From Hofstenia miamia (Eukaryota > Xenacoelomorpha > Acoela > Hofsteniidae): DNA of 64,000 nucleotides. The stretch lies in contig CABFPE010000037.1 in assembly GCA_900660155.1 (NCBI GenBank), positions 653,855-717,854 of the forward strand. Direction: 5' to 3'. Below, piece after piece: positions 35,151 to 46,907 of the stretch; position 1 is the stretch's first letter; every line of letters starts with the position of its first letter. A program made the position numbers and the translations under genes. Below the pieces are notes generated by a model. It saw only the letters and a program-made list of their open reading frames with translations, was not told where the DNA came from and searched no databases.

Positions 35151-36218
35151 CTAAAACTCAATAGCATTTCTTCTCAAACATTGCGGTATGTATGACATCG
35201 TGTGGCTGAACCAACTTGTACATTTGGCAGCATCAATTACAGACGTAGACTCTTTGATTAATTGCAATATCATGTCAAAATGGAATTGTCTTAGAGTTCT
35301 TCCGTTGAGTGCATCATCCCTAGGTTGGTAAAATTCATTACTACAATCATTAATTCGTGTTTTAAACTCAGCTTTAATACAAGAAATGGCATTTTCAGCA
35401 ATAGACAAAAACGGACTGTCTTTTGGTAACTGTTTTATCTCCAAAATGCCATTCAACTTCTTTTTTCCAATTTGTCTATAAGCAGGAGTATTATCCAAAA
35501 TAACATAACCAGGTACTTTAAAAAATGTGTTACTGCTCGCTACTTTTAAAAAATTGAGAAATCTTTTAACAGTCATGCATCCATCAAAAATATCAAAGTA
35601 CACTAAACCTTCTGTTGGTGAAACTGCAATACAAACAGTAATGTTTGGTACTTTTTGTCCACCAATAACACGAAAGCACGTGTTCGCACTGTAACTTCTG
35701 TTTTGGCTTCTTCGCGTATGTATGTTGATTCCAAATTCGTCGACGTATAATTTTTTAGTGCCCATTATTTCAGCACTCGTAATCCAATCAGCAAAGTGGA
35801 ATCGATCTTCAATTACATTTTGGCTGTTTCTTTCAGTAGGCTGATTCCGAATAATCTTAACAGTATACGCCAATCCATTTATTGCTCGAGATAATGTCTG
35901 CACACTAAAGGTCTTTTTATGTGGAAATTGTAAATGACACTTTATTTGCATTTCTTGGAGTGTTAGGAGTGGGTTCCTTGACAACTCTTCACACAGAAAT
36001 TGCCGAATTTCACTATCAATCTTCTGCGAGTGGTTACCACCTCTTGGGAGGTTATATGCTCGTTTTGTGCGGATGATATTGTATGCTGAAGATCTATTAA
36101 CGCCTAAAACTTTCGCAAGTGCAATGAAATCCTCACCGCGGTTATGAGCATCCAAAAGTCGTTCTTTATCTTCATGAGTAATATTTCGATACGGAGATCT
36201 AATGCGTACGTTACTCAT
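35151..36218 (-). CDS. Tc1/IS630-type transposase, open frame
   Basis: Cut-and-paste DNA transposase of about 355 residues. It starts at MSNVRIRSPYRNITHEDKER. An upstream Met (36296) is in frame, but the extra 26 residues are translated repeat array, so I prefer the inner start. A paired-like helix-turn-helix covers residues ~10-65 (ALAKVLGVNRSSAYNII, ending in LPRGG). The RNase-H-fold core shows D160 (LYVDEFGIN), D242 (VILDNTPAYR) and E275 (LSIAENAIS), so the DDE triad is complete with 32 residues between the last two. The frame is uninterrupted, so the copy is probably young. I could not define its terminal repeats. Confidence 0.85.
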   Translation of the reverse strand: MSNVRIRSPYRNITHEDKERLLDAHNRGEDFIALAKVLGVNRSSAYNIIRTKRAYNLPRGGNHSQKIDSEIRQFLCEELSRNPLLTLQEMQIKCHLQFPHKKTFSVQTLSRAINGLAYTVKIIRNQPTERNSQNVIEDRFHFADWITSAEIMGTKKLYVDEFGINIHTRRSQNRSYSANTCFRVIGGQKVPNITVCIAVSPTEGLVYFDIFDGCMTVKRFLNFLKVASSNTFFKVPGYVILDNTPAYRQIGKKKLNGILEIKQLPKDSPFLSIAENAISCIKAEFKTRINDCSNEFYQPRDDALNGRTLRQFHFDMILQLIKESTSVIDAAKCTSWFSHTMSYIPQCLRRNAIEF

Positions 36219-36235
36219 GCGATTTTCTTTCATTA

Positions 36236-36475
36236 AAATTGAACAACATGTGTTTAATTTGCTTGCAAGGAAATCCTGTGTTGAATTTGCTTGCACTCTG
36301 ATTAAATTGCTTTCACGGAGAGAGATTTGTTTAATTTGCTTGCACTTTGTTTAAATTACTTTGAATGAAAGCGTGTATTTGATTCGCTTGCATGTTGTCT
36401 AAATTGCTCTCACGGAAATACAGTGTCCAGTATGCTTTGTTTAAATTATTTGAGAGTTTATTTAATACACCTAAA
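36236..36475. repeat. Array of ~28-bp repeats upstream of the transposase
   Basis: Seven or eight imperfect units of the form tttaa(a/t)ttgcttgca, alternating with tttcacgga or similar, sit upstream of the minus-strand transposase. The array ends at the transposase start and encodes the N-terminal MQANSTQDFLASKLNT of the longer frame. Such subterminal arrays are often transposase-binding sites. They probably mark the element's 5' end near 36475. Confidence 0.7.
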
Positions 36476-36810
36476 AGTTAAAAGTCTTCAAATAATAGAA
36501 ACCCAATGCAACAATTGTGAATTGCACAGTCGCTTAGAATAATAATTTATTAACAATTTCGATGCCTACCCCCAGTAAAGTTGGCATTATGGTTTTAATG
36601 GTGCAAACCATTTCATATTTAGTTGCTATGGCATTGCACTAGGCCATAGCTACCAAAAATCGGATAATCTGATTCATAAATATGTCATATGAAGATACTG
36701 TTCATCTTCGATTATCCGAGACAATTGGGACAAAGAAATCGAAAATTTGTCGGGAAAATCGAAAATTGCTTGTTTATTTACATAGGATATCAAAACTGAA
36801 AATGCCATGA

Positions 36811-36990
36811 ATGTTCACAGTTGGTAATTGTTCTAGCAATTACAAATCAAAAGAGGGATGTACAACCGTATACAATTTTCCATCTGACCCTAAGCAATGT
36901 CAACGTTGGATAGATACATTACCTAACAAAATCATAAGTGCTTATTTTAATATATCTATAATACCTATGCAAATAAAATGCGAAATTTAA
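36811..36990 (+). pseudogene. P-like transposase, THAP domain exon
   Basis: The reading frame MFTVGNCSSNYKSKEG, then VYNFPSDPKQCQRWIDTLPNKI, matches the first half of a THAP zinc-finger DNA-binding domain (C..C...NFP.D...RW...LP). The first zinc cysteine is not at the expected place (Phe/Thr there). A clean donor after LPNKI is not visible. The second half of the domain lies in the next exon. Confidence 0.65.
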
Positions 36991-37280
36991 TTCGATATTT
37001 ATTAATGAGTTAATGTAATCGAGTAATTGTCTTTGATAAAATTAAATACTTTATTACTGGGCGAGAACGAAGCAATTTGCAAAATTAAAATCAGCAGATT
37101 AAACTGCGTATCTAAGCATATTTAATTTATTTTTTAAGAGTTAACTATATGCTGCAACTTCGCCAGCATATTAATATAGAAACATTTCAATTCCTATTTA
37201 ATATTTATCATTGTAAAACTTGTCAATTATGTTCTTAAAATTTTATTTAAAAATACATGTATTAATGCATTGTAATTTAG

Positions 37281-37583
37281 AGAGTGACACCACATATTGG
37301 AATATGCAGAAAGCACTGCCCTGAAGGTTCATCTTTTGTTAAGATCGAGCGGTACTATCGGCCAAGCGATACACCTTTAGAATTTCCAGAATTTCCCAAG
37401 TCAGTTTTTAAACAAACGGTCCCAACAAAGTTTTATGAATTTACTAAACGTAAAATAACAATTGAACAAAGATATTCTCTACCAGACGAGATTGCTGCGT
37501 TTACATTTGCAGATATTATGCCTGATATTTTATCAGAATTTGTTGATGTTCTGTTGAATAAGCAACGTCATTGGGATTACGAG
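37281..37583 (+). pseudogene. P-like transposase, second exon (end of THAP)
   Basis: It starts after the acceptor tgtaatttag and reads RVTPHIGICRKHCPEG, giving the C-x2-H zinc pair of THAP, followed by the usual PKSVF motif. The exon then leads into a charged linker (KFYEFTKRKITIEQ...). The donor gag|gtaaaa at 37583/37584 keeps phase 0. The ATG at 37284 in the frame is not a start. Confidence 0.7.
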
Positions 37584-37775
37584 GTAAAAAATTACAGACT
37601 ATTCTTGTATTTTTGAGCATTTTTGAATGGAACAACTCATTTAGATATATTCATAAGTCAATATGAAACATGACTTGCGTAAAAATTGAATAACACGTGC
37701 AATATAATTTGAATGCAAAATGAAAACATGCATTATTTCTTGCATTTATAACATAGTTTCTGCAACTTGTACTAG

Positions 37776-37895
37776 GTATCTCATCAAAGTGATAATGTTG
37801 TTGAAAATCGAATTAACTCAAATCTTGAAGTCGATTATTACAGTAAAAAAGTAAAAGCCTTCCGAAACCACGAGATTCGCTATGTCAGACATTTA
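37776..37895 (+). pseudogene. P-like transposase, third exon piece
   Basis: After the acceptor ttgtactag the frame continues in phase 0 from the previous exon as VSHQSDNVVENRINSNLEVD and on to NHEIRYVRHL, then meets a stop. Matching splice phases on both sides show this was a spliced gene. Sequence to 38402 gives only broken frames. Confidence 0.5.
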
Positions 37896-38402
37896 TAAGG
37901 ATTTCATTGCATTGTGTCGAAGTGGTCACAATTAGATGCAACACATAATTTCTCTCTCAATCACCATTCGCATTTTTTTCTGAACTTGTTCATCAAAAAA
38001 ACAGACTCTCTCCAATGCGTGACTTTGATGAACCAAGTGTTTTATTTTTGCTAGATCAGCTTCAACTGTCACAGGTTCCAAAGAGGCAGAAAGTATACAT
38101 CTTCAGTAATTCAAAAGGCTCTCTTCATTTTCAAGAATCGTTCTGCTTATAATGAAATAGCAAATACCACAAAAAATATAACTTTGAAATGTAATATATA
38201 TATAAAGTTGATATGTTATATCATATATCATATACAAGTATTTTCTTGATTTCAATAATTGTTAATTAATCTCTTAGTTGAGATCAATTATTTTCCTTCC
38301 TCACCCAGATTCACTCAAGCATTATATTGGTGAATTTGATACAATTGAAAGTGAACGAGAGTAGTTAAACACAATTCAACTGGTACTTAGCAAACTAGAA
38401 GG

Positions 38403-38882
38403 ATGTGCCTAATTTTAATTTTCAACGAAATCTTTGTGACTGTTGCATACAGATGTCGAGGTTGTCATTTGATTGGCATATCTGTTAATGAACCTATGAT
38501 GTTAGCAAGAACACTTTTATCCTTTATGTTTAAGCCACTCTATGGTTCCCAATCGTTCGTTGTTCGCATGGTGCCAATTTACAAGTTAAAGTATGAATTG
38601 CTTTATAATTTTTTTATCAAAAATCATTGCAGTGGTCCAAAAGCAAGTGGTCACATTTTGTGTGTGATTGCAGATAATTCAGGAACCAATCGCAAAGTAT
38701 TCGAGACTTTTCAAAATTTACAAAATGTTACAGAAGATCAATATGATATCCAAACGCTCTTTGATCCTGTTCACATGCTGAAGTCTCGGCGAAACAGTAT
38801 CATCAATGAGAAAACTCAGAAGACAAAACTGAAGGTTAGCTTTGAAGAGCGATACATCACTAGAGAATCATTCACGAATTGA
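38403..38882 (+). pseudogene. P-like transposase, catalytic RNase-H region
   Basis: The core of a P-element/THAP9-type transposase is clear: LARTLLSFMFKPLYGSQSFV, VRMVPIYKLKYELLYNF, HILCVIADNSGTNRKVFETF and TLFDPVHMLKSRRNSIINEK. In the family these lie in the RNase-H-like core and lead into its GTP-binding insertion. The true exon start is upstream of the apparent Met. The frame decays after TQKTKLKV. Confidence 0.75.
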
Positions 38883-39150
38883 TTTTCAAAAGGATTTACA
38901 AAAGACATTCAGAATGACATATCTGACAAAATATATCTCTTTTTTGCAAAATTTTTAACACCAAAACTGTTGCTGCACTTAAATTTTATGGCTATTTGGA
39001 AACTGCAGAAATGATTGAATTGATGACTAGAGTGTGGACTACAATTAATGTCAAATGGTCTGAAAAAGGAGTATGAAGTAATGATGCAGATAGTCAGCCC
39101 ATTTATGATGTCAGTGATTTTCTTTTAAAATTCCTTAAATAATTTGCAAG
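38883..39150 (+). pseudogene. P-like transposase, decayed middle
   Basis: This stretch between the catalytic piece and the C-terminal pieces should encode the insertion domain. Frames here are broken (for example FKGFTKDIQNDI and TAEMIELMTRVWTTINVKWS), but the order and strand fit one element. Confidence 0.45.
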
Positions 39151-39904
39151 ATGTTTGGAATGCATGCATGGAGACGCCTGTTATCATATACACCTGAAAC
39201 TATTAAATCATCATCCCATACTCTACGTGGTGTTGTTTATTTAGAAAAAAGACTTTTGAATAAAAAACTTGTAAATTATGTGCTTTTGGGTTCATTCAAA
39301 AGTGATAACCTTGACGGTGAATTGAGTGTCTACAGGCAACTAAGTGGAGGCTGTTACTATATTTCCGCATAACAAGTACTATATTCAGAATCATTTCGAC
39401 GGTTAAAACTGGATGAATCTTGTGTCTCCAACAGAAAATGATATAGAATCCATCGATTTTGCTCTACAAATTCTTGATGATATTAGCGAAGCTGAGAAAT
39501 CATCATTATATTATGTCTGTGGATACATTACTTCGCGTGAACAACTGTATGAAGATACAAGTCCTAATCCAATTCCGGCAACTCATTCTGAATTCGTCGG
39601 TCTTGTATCTAGAGGGAAGTTGAAATATCCTAATTCAAATTTAATGCTTTCACAGAATTTACTTTGCCTATTTAATATTGTAGAGAGCAAGTGCTCGAAT
39701 TATTTAGGTACGTTTTTTATAGTTGCAGCAGAGCATATCAATTGTTCTTATTCGGAATCAGTTCTTCGTCGTTTTGAAAATATTTTTTTAAAAGGAACTG
39801 CAGTACAAGTCAACGAGCTTCATCATCTGCTAGTTATGCTTCAAATAAAAGATGTCAGTGGAAATTTTGCAATTCATAAGATTAGTGATTATTACTTTAA
39901 ATGA
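39151..39904 (+). pseudogene. P-like transposase, C-terminal part
   Basis: Two open pieces, separated by an in-frame stop and a frame change near 39370-39420, give YVLLGSFKSDNLDGELSVYR then QLSGGCYYIS, the conserved P-transposase motif (LQSDxLEGxFGxYRQxSGGNY). They are followed by YYVCGYITSRE and EFVGLVSRGKLKYPNS. The protein ends at ISDYYFK, stop at 39902-39904. The whole P-like copy (36.8-39.9 kb) is dead, with at least three lesions. Confidence 0.72.
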
Positions 39905-39909
39905 GTTAT

Positions 39910-42900
39910 TTACATTTATAATGTTGTCGGCCTCTAAAAAGATATTTAGTGAATTTAATGTTCAGCGTCCTGGGTATTATAATCTAGTTGTAATTGTCAT
40001 GAATTGTGTGCTAAATTGTATCACCTTTTAAACTTAGGGCGATCAGTAACCGTTGAAACAAACGCAAGCATGGACTAGAAGTATCTGGTATTTATAGAAT
40101 CTGTTGATTTTTTATTATTCTATTTAGACTTATAACGAACTGAAGTATTTCTCTTTGGTTTTTTTAAATTCTATCTGTCCCTGAAAAATAGTCTTCATAA
40201 ACCAAAATGTTACATGAACTTCAGGGCCGGTATCTAATACATAATTTTTTTCCATAATAAATAAAGCAAAAAATCTGATGAAATACAATATTTTAGTGTT
40301 CAGAGTTATTAAAAATAATTACAGGTGGTATACTGAATCACAAAACTACATTTTTGGTGGTAATTGAATAGTGTATATTTTCATATTTGGGTTGGGGTGG
40401 TGTGGGTGGGTATATTGCATAAGTACGGAAGATTTGTATTCACATTGCAGTAAAAGACGATGTAAAAGAAACCAAAATGTTATAATTCACTATCATTTTA
40501 GAGAGTCCGGATAATCTACATGAATGTATTGTATCGGGTCATTATGAAAAACACAAAAGTTTATATTAACTATCAAATTTATTTTTGAAAAAAAGCATAT
40601 ATCAAACATCCTTGAGATTTTAAGTGATATCCTGTATTTCTAAATGTTTATTGGCCCACATTTTAGAAACCATCAAAATGAAGAGATAATTTCAAAAACA
40701 AGAATAATTGGTAAAAATAGTCATAGGCAAACAAGAAACATGATTACAAACAAACGATGAAATTGATTTCTTTTAGTACACATTCTAGGATTATAATATT
40801 GAGAATAAAAAGAAATTTCTTATTGAATATTTTAATAAATGGTTCATTATCTTCATTCTACAAAATCAAGTAATCAATTACTTATGTTAATTTTAGGCCT
40901 CATTTTCAAAAATTACCAATTAAACAATTAATTGCACGCTTATATTTTTTTTCTAAACTTTTTCGCATACAAATGTATTGTATAATTCTGAATAAATATA
41001 TTAACATTTCATTTTGATGGATCAAGCTATACATTTTGCTAAACAACCATAATTAGACATTTCCGACAAATGAATTGCAACATAGAATGGACATAATGTG
41101 AATAATTATATTTGTTACTTCACTAAAGCCAATTAGCCAAGAAATAAACAATAAAGATGAATTGGATAAAATTTCTCAGCAACTGAAAGATTAGGGGAAC
41201 GATTACAACCGGACATGCCCTGAAATTCAACTAATTAGTTGACTTAATAAGGAATCTAAAATTTAATTAAATAATGTTTGGAACCGAATCTGATTTTTCT
41301 GCCGCTGATGCATTCAAACAATTTTCATTTGGTTGTATATTTACACAAAGTAGTTGGAGAAAACGGAAAATGCTTAGATAACAATATCAATTGAACAATA
41401 AACAAACATATAAAGTAGAAAACACTCACACTAATCCACAGCATAAAAAGTCGTAAAACTGATTTAATTGTCTTCAAGCCAGAATCCGACAAAGGAAGAA
41501 AAAAGGCCTAAAATATAAATATTATTCAGTTTTTACATAACGAGTGAACAACAATCACACGCTTTGAAAAACCATGTGGTTTTTTAATTGAAAAAATGGT
41601 AACATTAAAATGAAAAGTCTATTTTCTACAAGGTCATGAAATAAGATACATTAACGACAACAATAAAAATATCAAACAGAGAGAAAGAGAGAGAATGCGC
41701 TCGATGTCCTTGGCTTGAGTTTTGGTTATAGAGAAGTGCAAAAGTGGAACGCAATATTCTAATACCGATCTTAATACAGCTATGTAAACGGAGTTTGAAG
41801 TAAATTGTGAACTTCGAAAATCTCTTAGATTTTTACAAATTTGCGACTAAAATTTAACTATGTACTTAAATATAACATTTGAAATGAAATAAATGTCCAA
41901 TCACACATAAATTTCTTTGATATAATTGCTAAAAATGAATATCGATAAAGGAAAAATATCACATACATTAAGAATTCTCTATATGTTATAAAATTGAACT
42001 GTCCCTTGAGCATCCGCAAAAATCTTCATTGAATTTATATGAGACTATATATGTATTTAGAAGAACTAAAATATATCGAAATTTGATTAACAAAAATAGA
42101 GAAAAGCGTTTACTATTTTCGATTCGGTATGAAGAGAAATTAAAACTTTTAAAAAATCGGAATTTTCAAAGAAAAGCATAGTAAATCTTCACAGGTTGAA
42201 GAAAGTTCATAAAGTGGACCCCAGACGAAAGCCTTCTATCTCCTATTTTTTATTTGTTGATAGAATAACAAACGAAAGCTTTGGAAATCGACCATATTCG
42301 ACCAGAATGTTTGTCTACAATATTGTTCTTGCTAATTTGATCAGTTCTTGAGTTATGTCAAAATGTTTTTTTGCATGTTCCGATGATATGTTATTGAGAA
42401 ATCACAGGTGATTAAAATACACTGGCCGATTTGACTCCCTTCTCTATTTTTAGATATAACTCAGAGACCGTATTTTTAAATAAACTATTTTTACATAACT
42501 TTTTGAATTAACTTGTTCTACAAACTTTGACAAAAAATTATGCAGATAGGATCAAGGGTTTCAAAGTTATAGCAATTTAAAAGAACATGAAAAACGGACA
42601 TTTTTTGAGAGCTTCAAAAATAACAATTTTATATGTAAAGGCTATAAATTAAATCCAATTTTCAGCGCAAAATTAAATTAAATGTTTATGTTTTATTTAC
42701 ATTATAGGCTTTTCTCTTGATTCATTTTTAGTAGTATTTCTAACATTTTGTGTCAATAATGAGAATTTTACAAAATCTACGCATCAAACTAGAATACGAA
42801 GTATTCGTGATGAATCTCTAAATTAGAAGTCAAGCATTGCTAGTCTGTTTCATTGGCTTAGCTAAATTTATATGCATACGAAGTCTGCTTATATTATAAT

Positions 42901-42918
42901 TCAAAGAGCAATATTTTT
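39910..42918. other. Spacer, nothing firm
   Basis: AT-rich DNA. A possible transposon end (gtccggataatctacatgaa near 40507) is loosely inverted relative to ttcgattatccgagac at 36709 and might mark the outer border of the P-like element. No genes are seen. Confidence 0.4.
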
Positions 42919-43627
42919 TTAACCCTAAACGCACTGAGGGGGTCGGATTCGCCCCATGTGGTTTTGTCCATAACTTGTTAAGGGTCATTGTTGTCAAAAA
43001 ATATTAGGGTGACAAAAATTTTTGCAGTGGCGAAATCGCTATATATTTTTGTACTGAAATCAGTTTTTATTGGTTTGTGGTCCCTGGGCCCAATGTAGCA
43101 AGAAAATATTGACAAGAAATAGTCTATTTTATAAAACAAGGTGCTGTGGTGAAAATCAATGTCATACTTTCATCGGGAGAGGGGCCAGGGGTTAAACTGA
43201 AACAAGAAAATTATGAAATTTTCATTTGGTGCTATTTTTTAATACAGTAGGACAATAATGACTAATGAACTTAATACATATATTATTGTGTTACTTATTT
43301 TATTTTTGAAACATAAATCAAGATTATTCCATTGACTATATTTCTAATTTATACATTCATTTTTAGAAATATCAAAATTATTAAAATGGCTGCATGATTA
43401 CGTAATACTGGCTGACCTTGAGTGTATTTTTTATTTTCCTGTTAGAGTAAGTCTTTGAAAATAACCAGAAGGAACTTGAACAAAGTAAACCGTTTCATTA
43501 TATTTTTAATGCTCAATTAATCTATGTTCTTTTTCACCATTATTTTTCCAAAAGAATGTGACGTCACAACTTCCTTTGCATATAAAATCGAAAGCAATGA
43601 GTATATTCTTTTGAAAATTGGCCCAAA

Positions 43628-43839
43628 TGTGATGAAATGTTGTTGCTTACAGACCTCAGTATGATGTCATGTTTACTCTGGTATGACACTACATGTTTTC
43701 TGGTGCTTGTGCTTATTTAAGTAACTGTAATTCTCGTATTGCTCATTTTATATTAGTAACAATGTGACTGAAAAGCTTATAAGAATAAAGCTAATTTATG
43801 CTTATTGTATTACTTAGTTGATATTCGGAATTTATCACA
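43628..43839 (+). repeat. 5' LTR (212 bp)
   Basis: Bounded by tgtgatgaaatg and tttatcaca. It contains a TATA-like box (tttatat, 43748-43754), then about 25 bases later aagcttataag, a likely transcription start, and AATAAA at 43784-43789. It is very short for a Ty3/gypsy LTR. Confidence 0.88.
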
Positions 43840-43840
43840 A

Positions 43841-43857
43841 TTTATTCTTATAAGCTT
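43841..43857 (+). promoter_or_regulatory. Primer-binding site complementary to the element's own LTR
   Basis: The 17 bases tttattcttataagctt start two bases after the LTR. They are the exact reverse complement of 43773-43789 inside the LTR, at the presumed RNA start. This is the arrangement of self-priming elements of the Tf1/sushi group. No TGG match to a tRNA 3' end is seen here. Confidence 0.65.
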
Positions 43858-43865
43858 AATTCCCA

Positions 43866-44545
43866 ATGTCAACTCCACCGCCGGTTACATCGACAACGTT
43901 GGATGCTCGGTTGTTCAAGTCAATCCTGCCTGATCGTCCCTCTGAAGCTGAATTTGTGTTGTTGGTCCAGATAATTTCCAGTTGGTTCAGCATGCTTCTG
44001 ATTTCGATGCCGCTTTGAATCTTTTGGAGAATCGATTCAAGAAATCATTATGCGACGTTATAGACTACGCTCTAGAAACCAAGGTCCTCGCGAATCTATC
44101 GAGGAATACGTTTCGGCGCTGAAGGTGCTCAAGAACAAATGCGAACTGGAAGATCAAACAGCCTTGGCGTATGGTGATGAAATGGTAGCGGATGCCTTTG
44201 TTTCTGGACTAAGCAACGATGTCGTGTGTGAACGGTTGCTTGAATCTGATGATCTCAGTTTGGATAAGCGGTATGAGAAAGCTCTTGCAGTTGAACTTGC
44301 CATGAAACATTCTCATGAACTTAATAGTGCTGTAATGACGCAAACCGCTGCTGCTGGTGTTGCTGCTCCAGGTAGTTCGAAGAAAAGCTGCTCTTATTGT
44401 GGTGGAGAAAGTCATCCACGAGCCAAATGTCAAGCTGCTAATGCGAAATGCTACAACTGCAATCGAATTGGTCATTTTAAGAGCTGTTGCAGGAAGTCAG
44501 CAAAGTCTTGGAGTTCTGTTAAGAGGAAACTTCAAATGCGGTAAT
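43866..44545 (+). pseudogene. gag region of the LTR element
   Basis: A structural protein fossil with two CCHC zinc knuckles near its end (CSYCGGESHPRAKC and CYNCNRIGHFKSCC, about 44389-44490). These bind the element's RNA. The upstream part resembles Ty3/gypsy gag (NQGPRESIEEYVSALKVLKN). Confidence 0.8.
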
Positions 44546-44589
44546 TTCCGGAAGCAGTACAGTGGAGCTATCTCTGGATAGGATTAATA

Positions 44590-45990
44590 CTGTTTGTTTG
44601 ATAGATACTGGATCTGGTGAGTCTTTCGTGGATCTTTCGTTTGTGAAGAATCATCATTTCAGCTATTCTCCATCTGCTGATAACGCAGTAATACTCCCCA
44701 ACAAGCAGAAGGCTGTGGTGTACGGTAGGAGTTAAATGGTAATCAATTCCAGACTCAAATTAAAATCATGGATCTGTTTGTTCCAATGATTCTTGGTATG
44801 GATTTCCTTAAACGGCATGGTGACATCACGTTGAAATTGCACGGTGATGAAAAAGTGATTCGGCTTGCTTCAGTCAGTGGAGGCAAAATTCAACCAATCT
44901 CTTCATTCGGTGATTCTCTCCCGGCTATTGAATCTCAAAAATCAATCCGAACGAATGGTATTATTACTGAATCTGTTAGTCCATGGCGTGCTCAGGTGTG
45001 TGTAGTGAAGAAGGGTGATAAGAAACATCTTTGCATTGATTACAGCGAAACTGTGAATTTGTTCACAGAGACTGATGCATTTCCAGTTTCTGATGCAGAA
45101 GAAATGGCGAAGGAAGTTTCAAAGGGGAGATATTTTTCCAAGTTGGATTTGAAAGCTGCTTACCATCATATCCCAATTCCTGCGTCAGAACGAAAATTCA
45201 CTGCATTTGAAGCTGATTGTAAATTGTTTGAGTTTTGTTATTTGCCTTTTGGTTTTCAGCCGATTTATGAACAAGGTTATTTCTGATAATAATCTAGATG
45301 ATATCATTGTTGTGGGTAACATTAAGGAGGAACAAGATTTTCGCCTTAGGCAACTAGAGGAAGCCATGAAAAACAACAAGTTGACGATTAACACTAACAA
45401 AAACTGTTATGGAGTACAATCAATTTCATATATTGGATTCCAGATCCAGCATATGAAGTACGGACCTGATCCCAAGAGGTTGAAGGGCCTAATGGATTAC
45501 CCAGTTCCGAAAACTAAAAAGGGTCTAGGAAAATTGATTGGACTTTTTGTTTACTGCTCAAAATGGATACGAATTTTTTCAGAGAAATGTGCTGTCCTAA
45601 GAGAGGAATGGCCCCTGACTCAGAAAGGCCTCGATACTATTCAAATGCTAAAAGACGAAATGTCGAAAGCGGTACTGTCAGTCCCGGAACCTTGCATTCC
45701 CCTGATTGTATCTACATATGCAAGTCAAGTTGCTATTAGTGGAACCCTCACGCAACTAGATAGACCTATAGCATTCTTCAGTAGAAAATTGAGTCAGTCG
45801 AGTGTTTACGAAAATTTCTACCTATGCTCGTTGGAAAAAAGTCCAGTATTAGAACGGATCAGAAATCCCTACAATATATCTTTGGTCACAAGAAACGATC
45901 CAAAATCAAAAATGATAAAATTTTGAGATGGAAACTAGAACTTTGCGAATACAAATACGATATCGAGTATAAACCTGGTTAGGCGAATCA
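44590..45990 (+). pseudogene. Protease, reverse transcriptase and RNase H region
   Basis: A retropepsin-like region with LIDTGSGESFVD (about 44599-44634) is followed by Ty3/gypsy reverse transcriptase blocks (GRYFSKLDLKAAYHHIPI, FEFCYLPFGF, LDDIIVVG) and an RNase H-like end (PIAFFSRKLSQSSVYE). The region is a fossil and is not open throughout. Confidence 0.8.
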
Positions 45991-45994
45991 ATGT

Positions 45995-46800
45995 GCAGAT
46001 GCATTGTCCCGTTGTGGAGCAGTTTCTGGGAAAGATGCACTTAATTTGATGCGTTTACATAGAGAGATCGGTCACCCTGGCATTGCTAGACTGACACATT
46101 ATTGCAAGACTAAGAATTTGCCCTATTCTGTCAAAGATATAAAAGATGTTATTAATAGTTGCGATATCTGTAAAAGTCAGAAACCTCGTTTTTTCAACCC
46201 TTTCCAACCCGATATTATTGAAAGCATACGTCCTGTAGACAAACTATTAGTTGATTTTGTTGGACTTATCTCCTATACTAATGATAAGTACTCACGGTAT
46301 TCATTTGCCTTTCCATGTAGAAACATTGACACGAACACGGTTATCACACATTTGAGAGGGCTATTTTCGATGTTCGGACTGCCTTAAGCTATACACAGTG
46401 ATCGATGAGGAGCCTTTGAATCACAGCAGTTTCGAAAGTTTGTGTTAAACCTTGGTATTGCTAAAACAAGGACTACACCGTACAGGCCACAGTCCAATGG
46501 TAAATGTGAGAAGATGAACGGAACGTTGCTGAGAACTATCAATTTGTTTCTACAGGATCGAGGTAGATGTAAAAGAAATTAGCAAGAAGTTCTTCCCGAG
46601 TCCCTGGCAAGTATCCGTGGTCTATTATGCACTGCTATCAACGATACTCCTCATAATAGATTCTTAACTTTCAAAAGGAGATCCTCTGCTGGCATGTCCA
46701 TCCCTGATTATCTTCTGTCTCATGGATATGTTTATCTCAAACGACATGTTCGAGCGAAAGGTGATCCAGTTGTGGAAAGGGTGTTCCTCATGGAAACGAT
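45995..46800 (+). pseudogene. Integrase region of the LTR element
   Basis: The N-terminal HHCC zinc module is visible (HREIGHPGIARLTHYC and INSCDICKSQKP). It is followed by core motifs (KLLVDFVGL, TTPYRPQSNGKCEKMNG), characteristic of gypsy-type integrases. The region from about 46441 onward is repeated further downstream. Confidence 0.78.
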
Positions 46801-46907
46801 TTCGCCTTAATTTGCTCGGATTCAGCATAATTCAGGACAGATGTCCACGGTTTCGACGAATCATATCGCGCCATCCGCCTCAAGAATGGTAGAAGCAGCT
46901 CCAGAAC
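46441..46907 (+). repeat. 467-bp segment, first copy
   Basis: This integrase-end segment appears unchanged at 47751-48217, right after the single N at 47748. A third, more diverged version runs from about 46908 to 47600. Confidence 0.8.
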
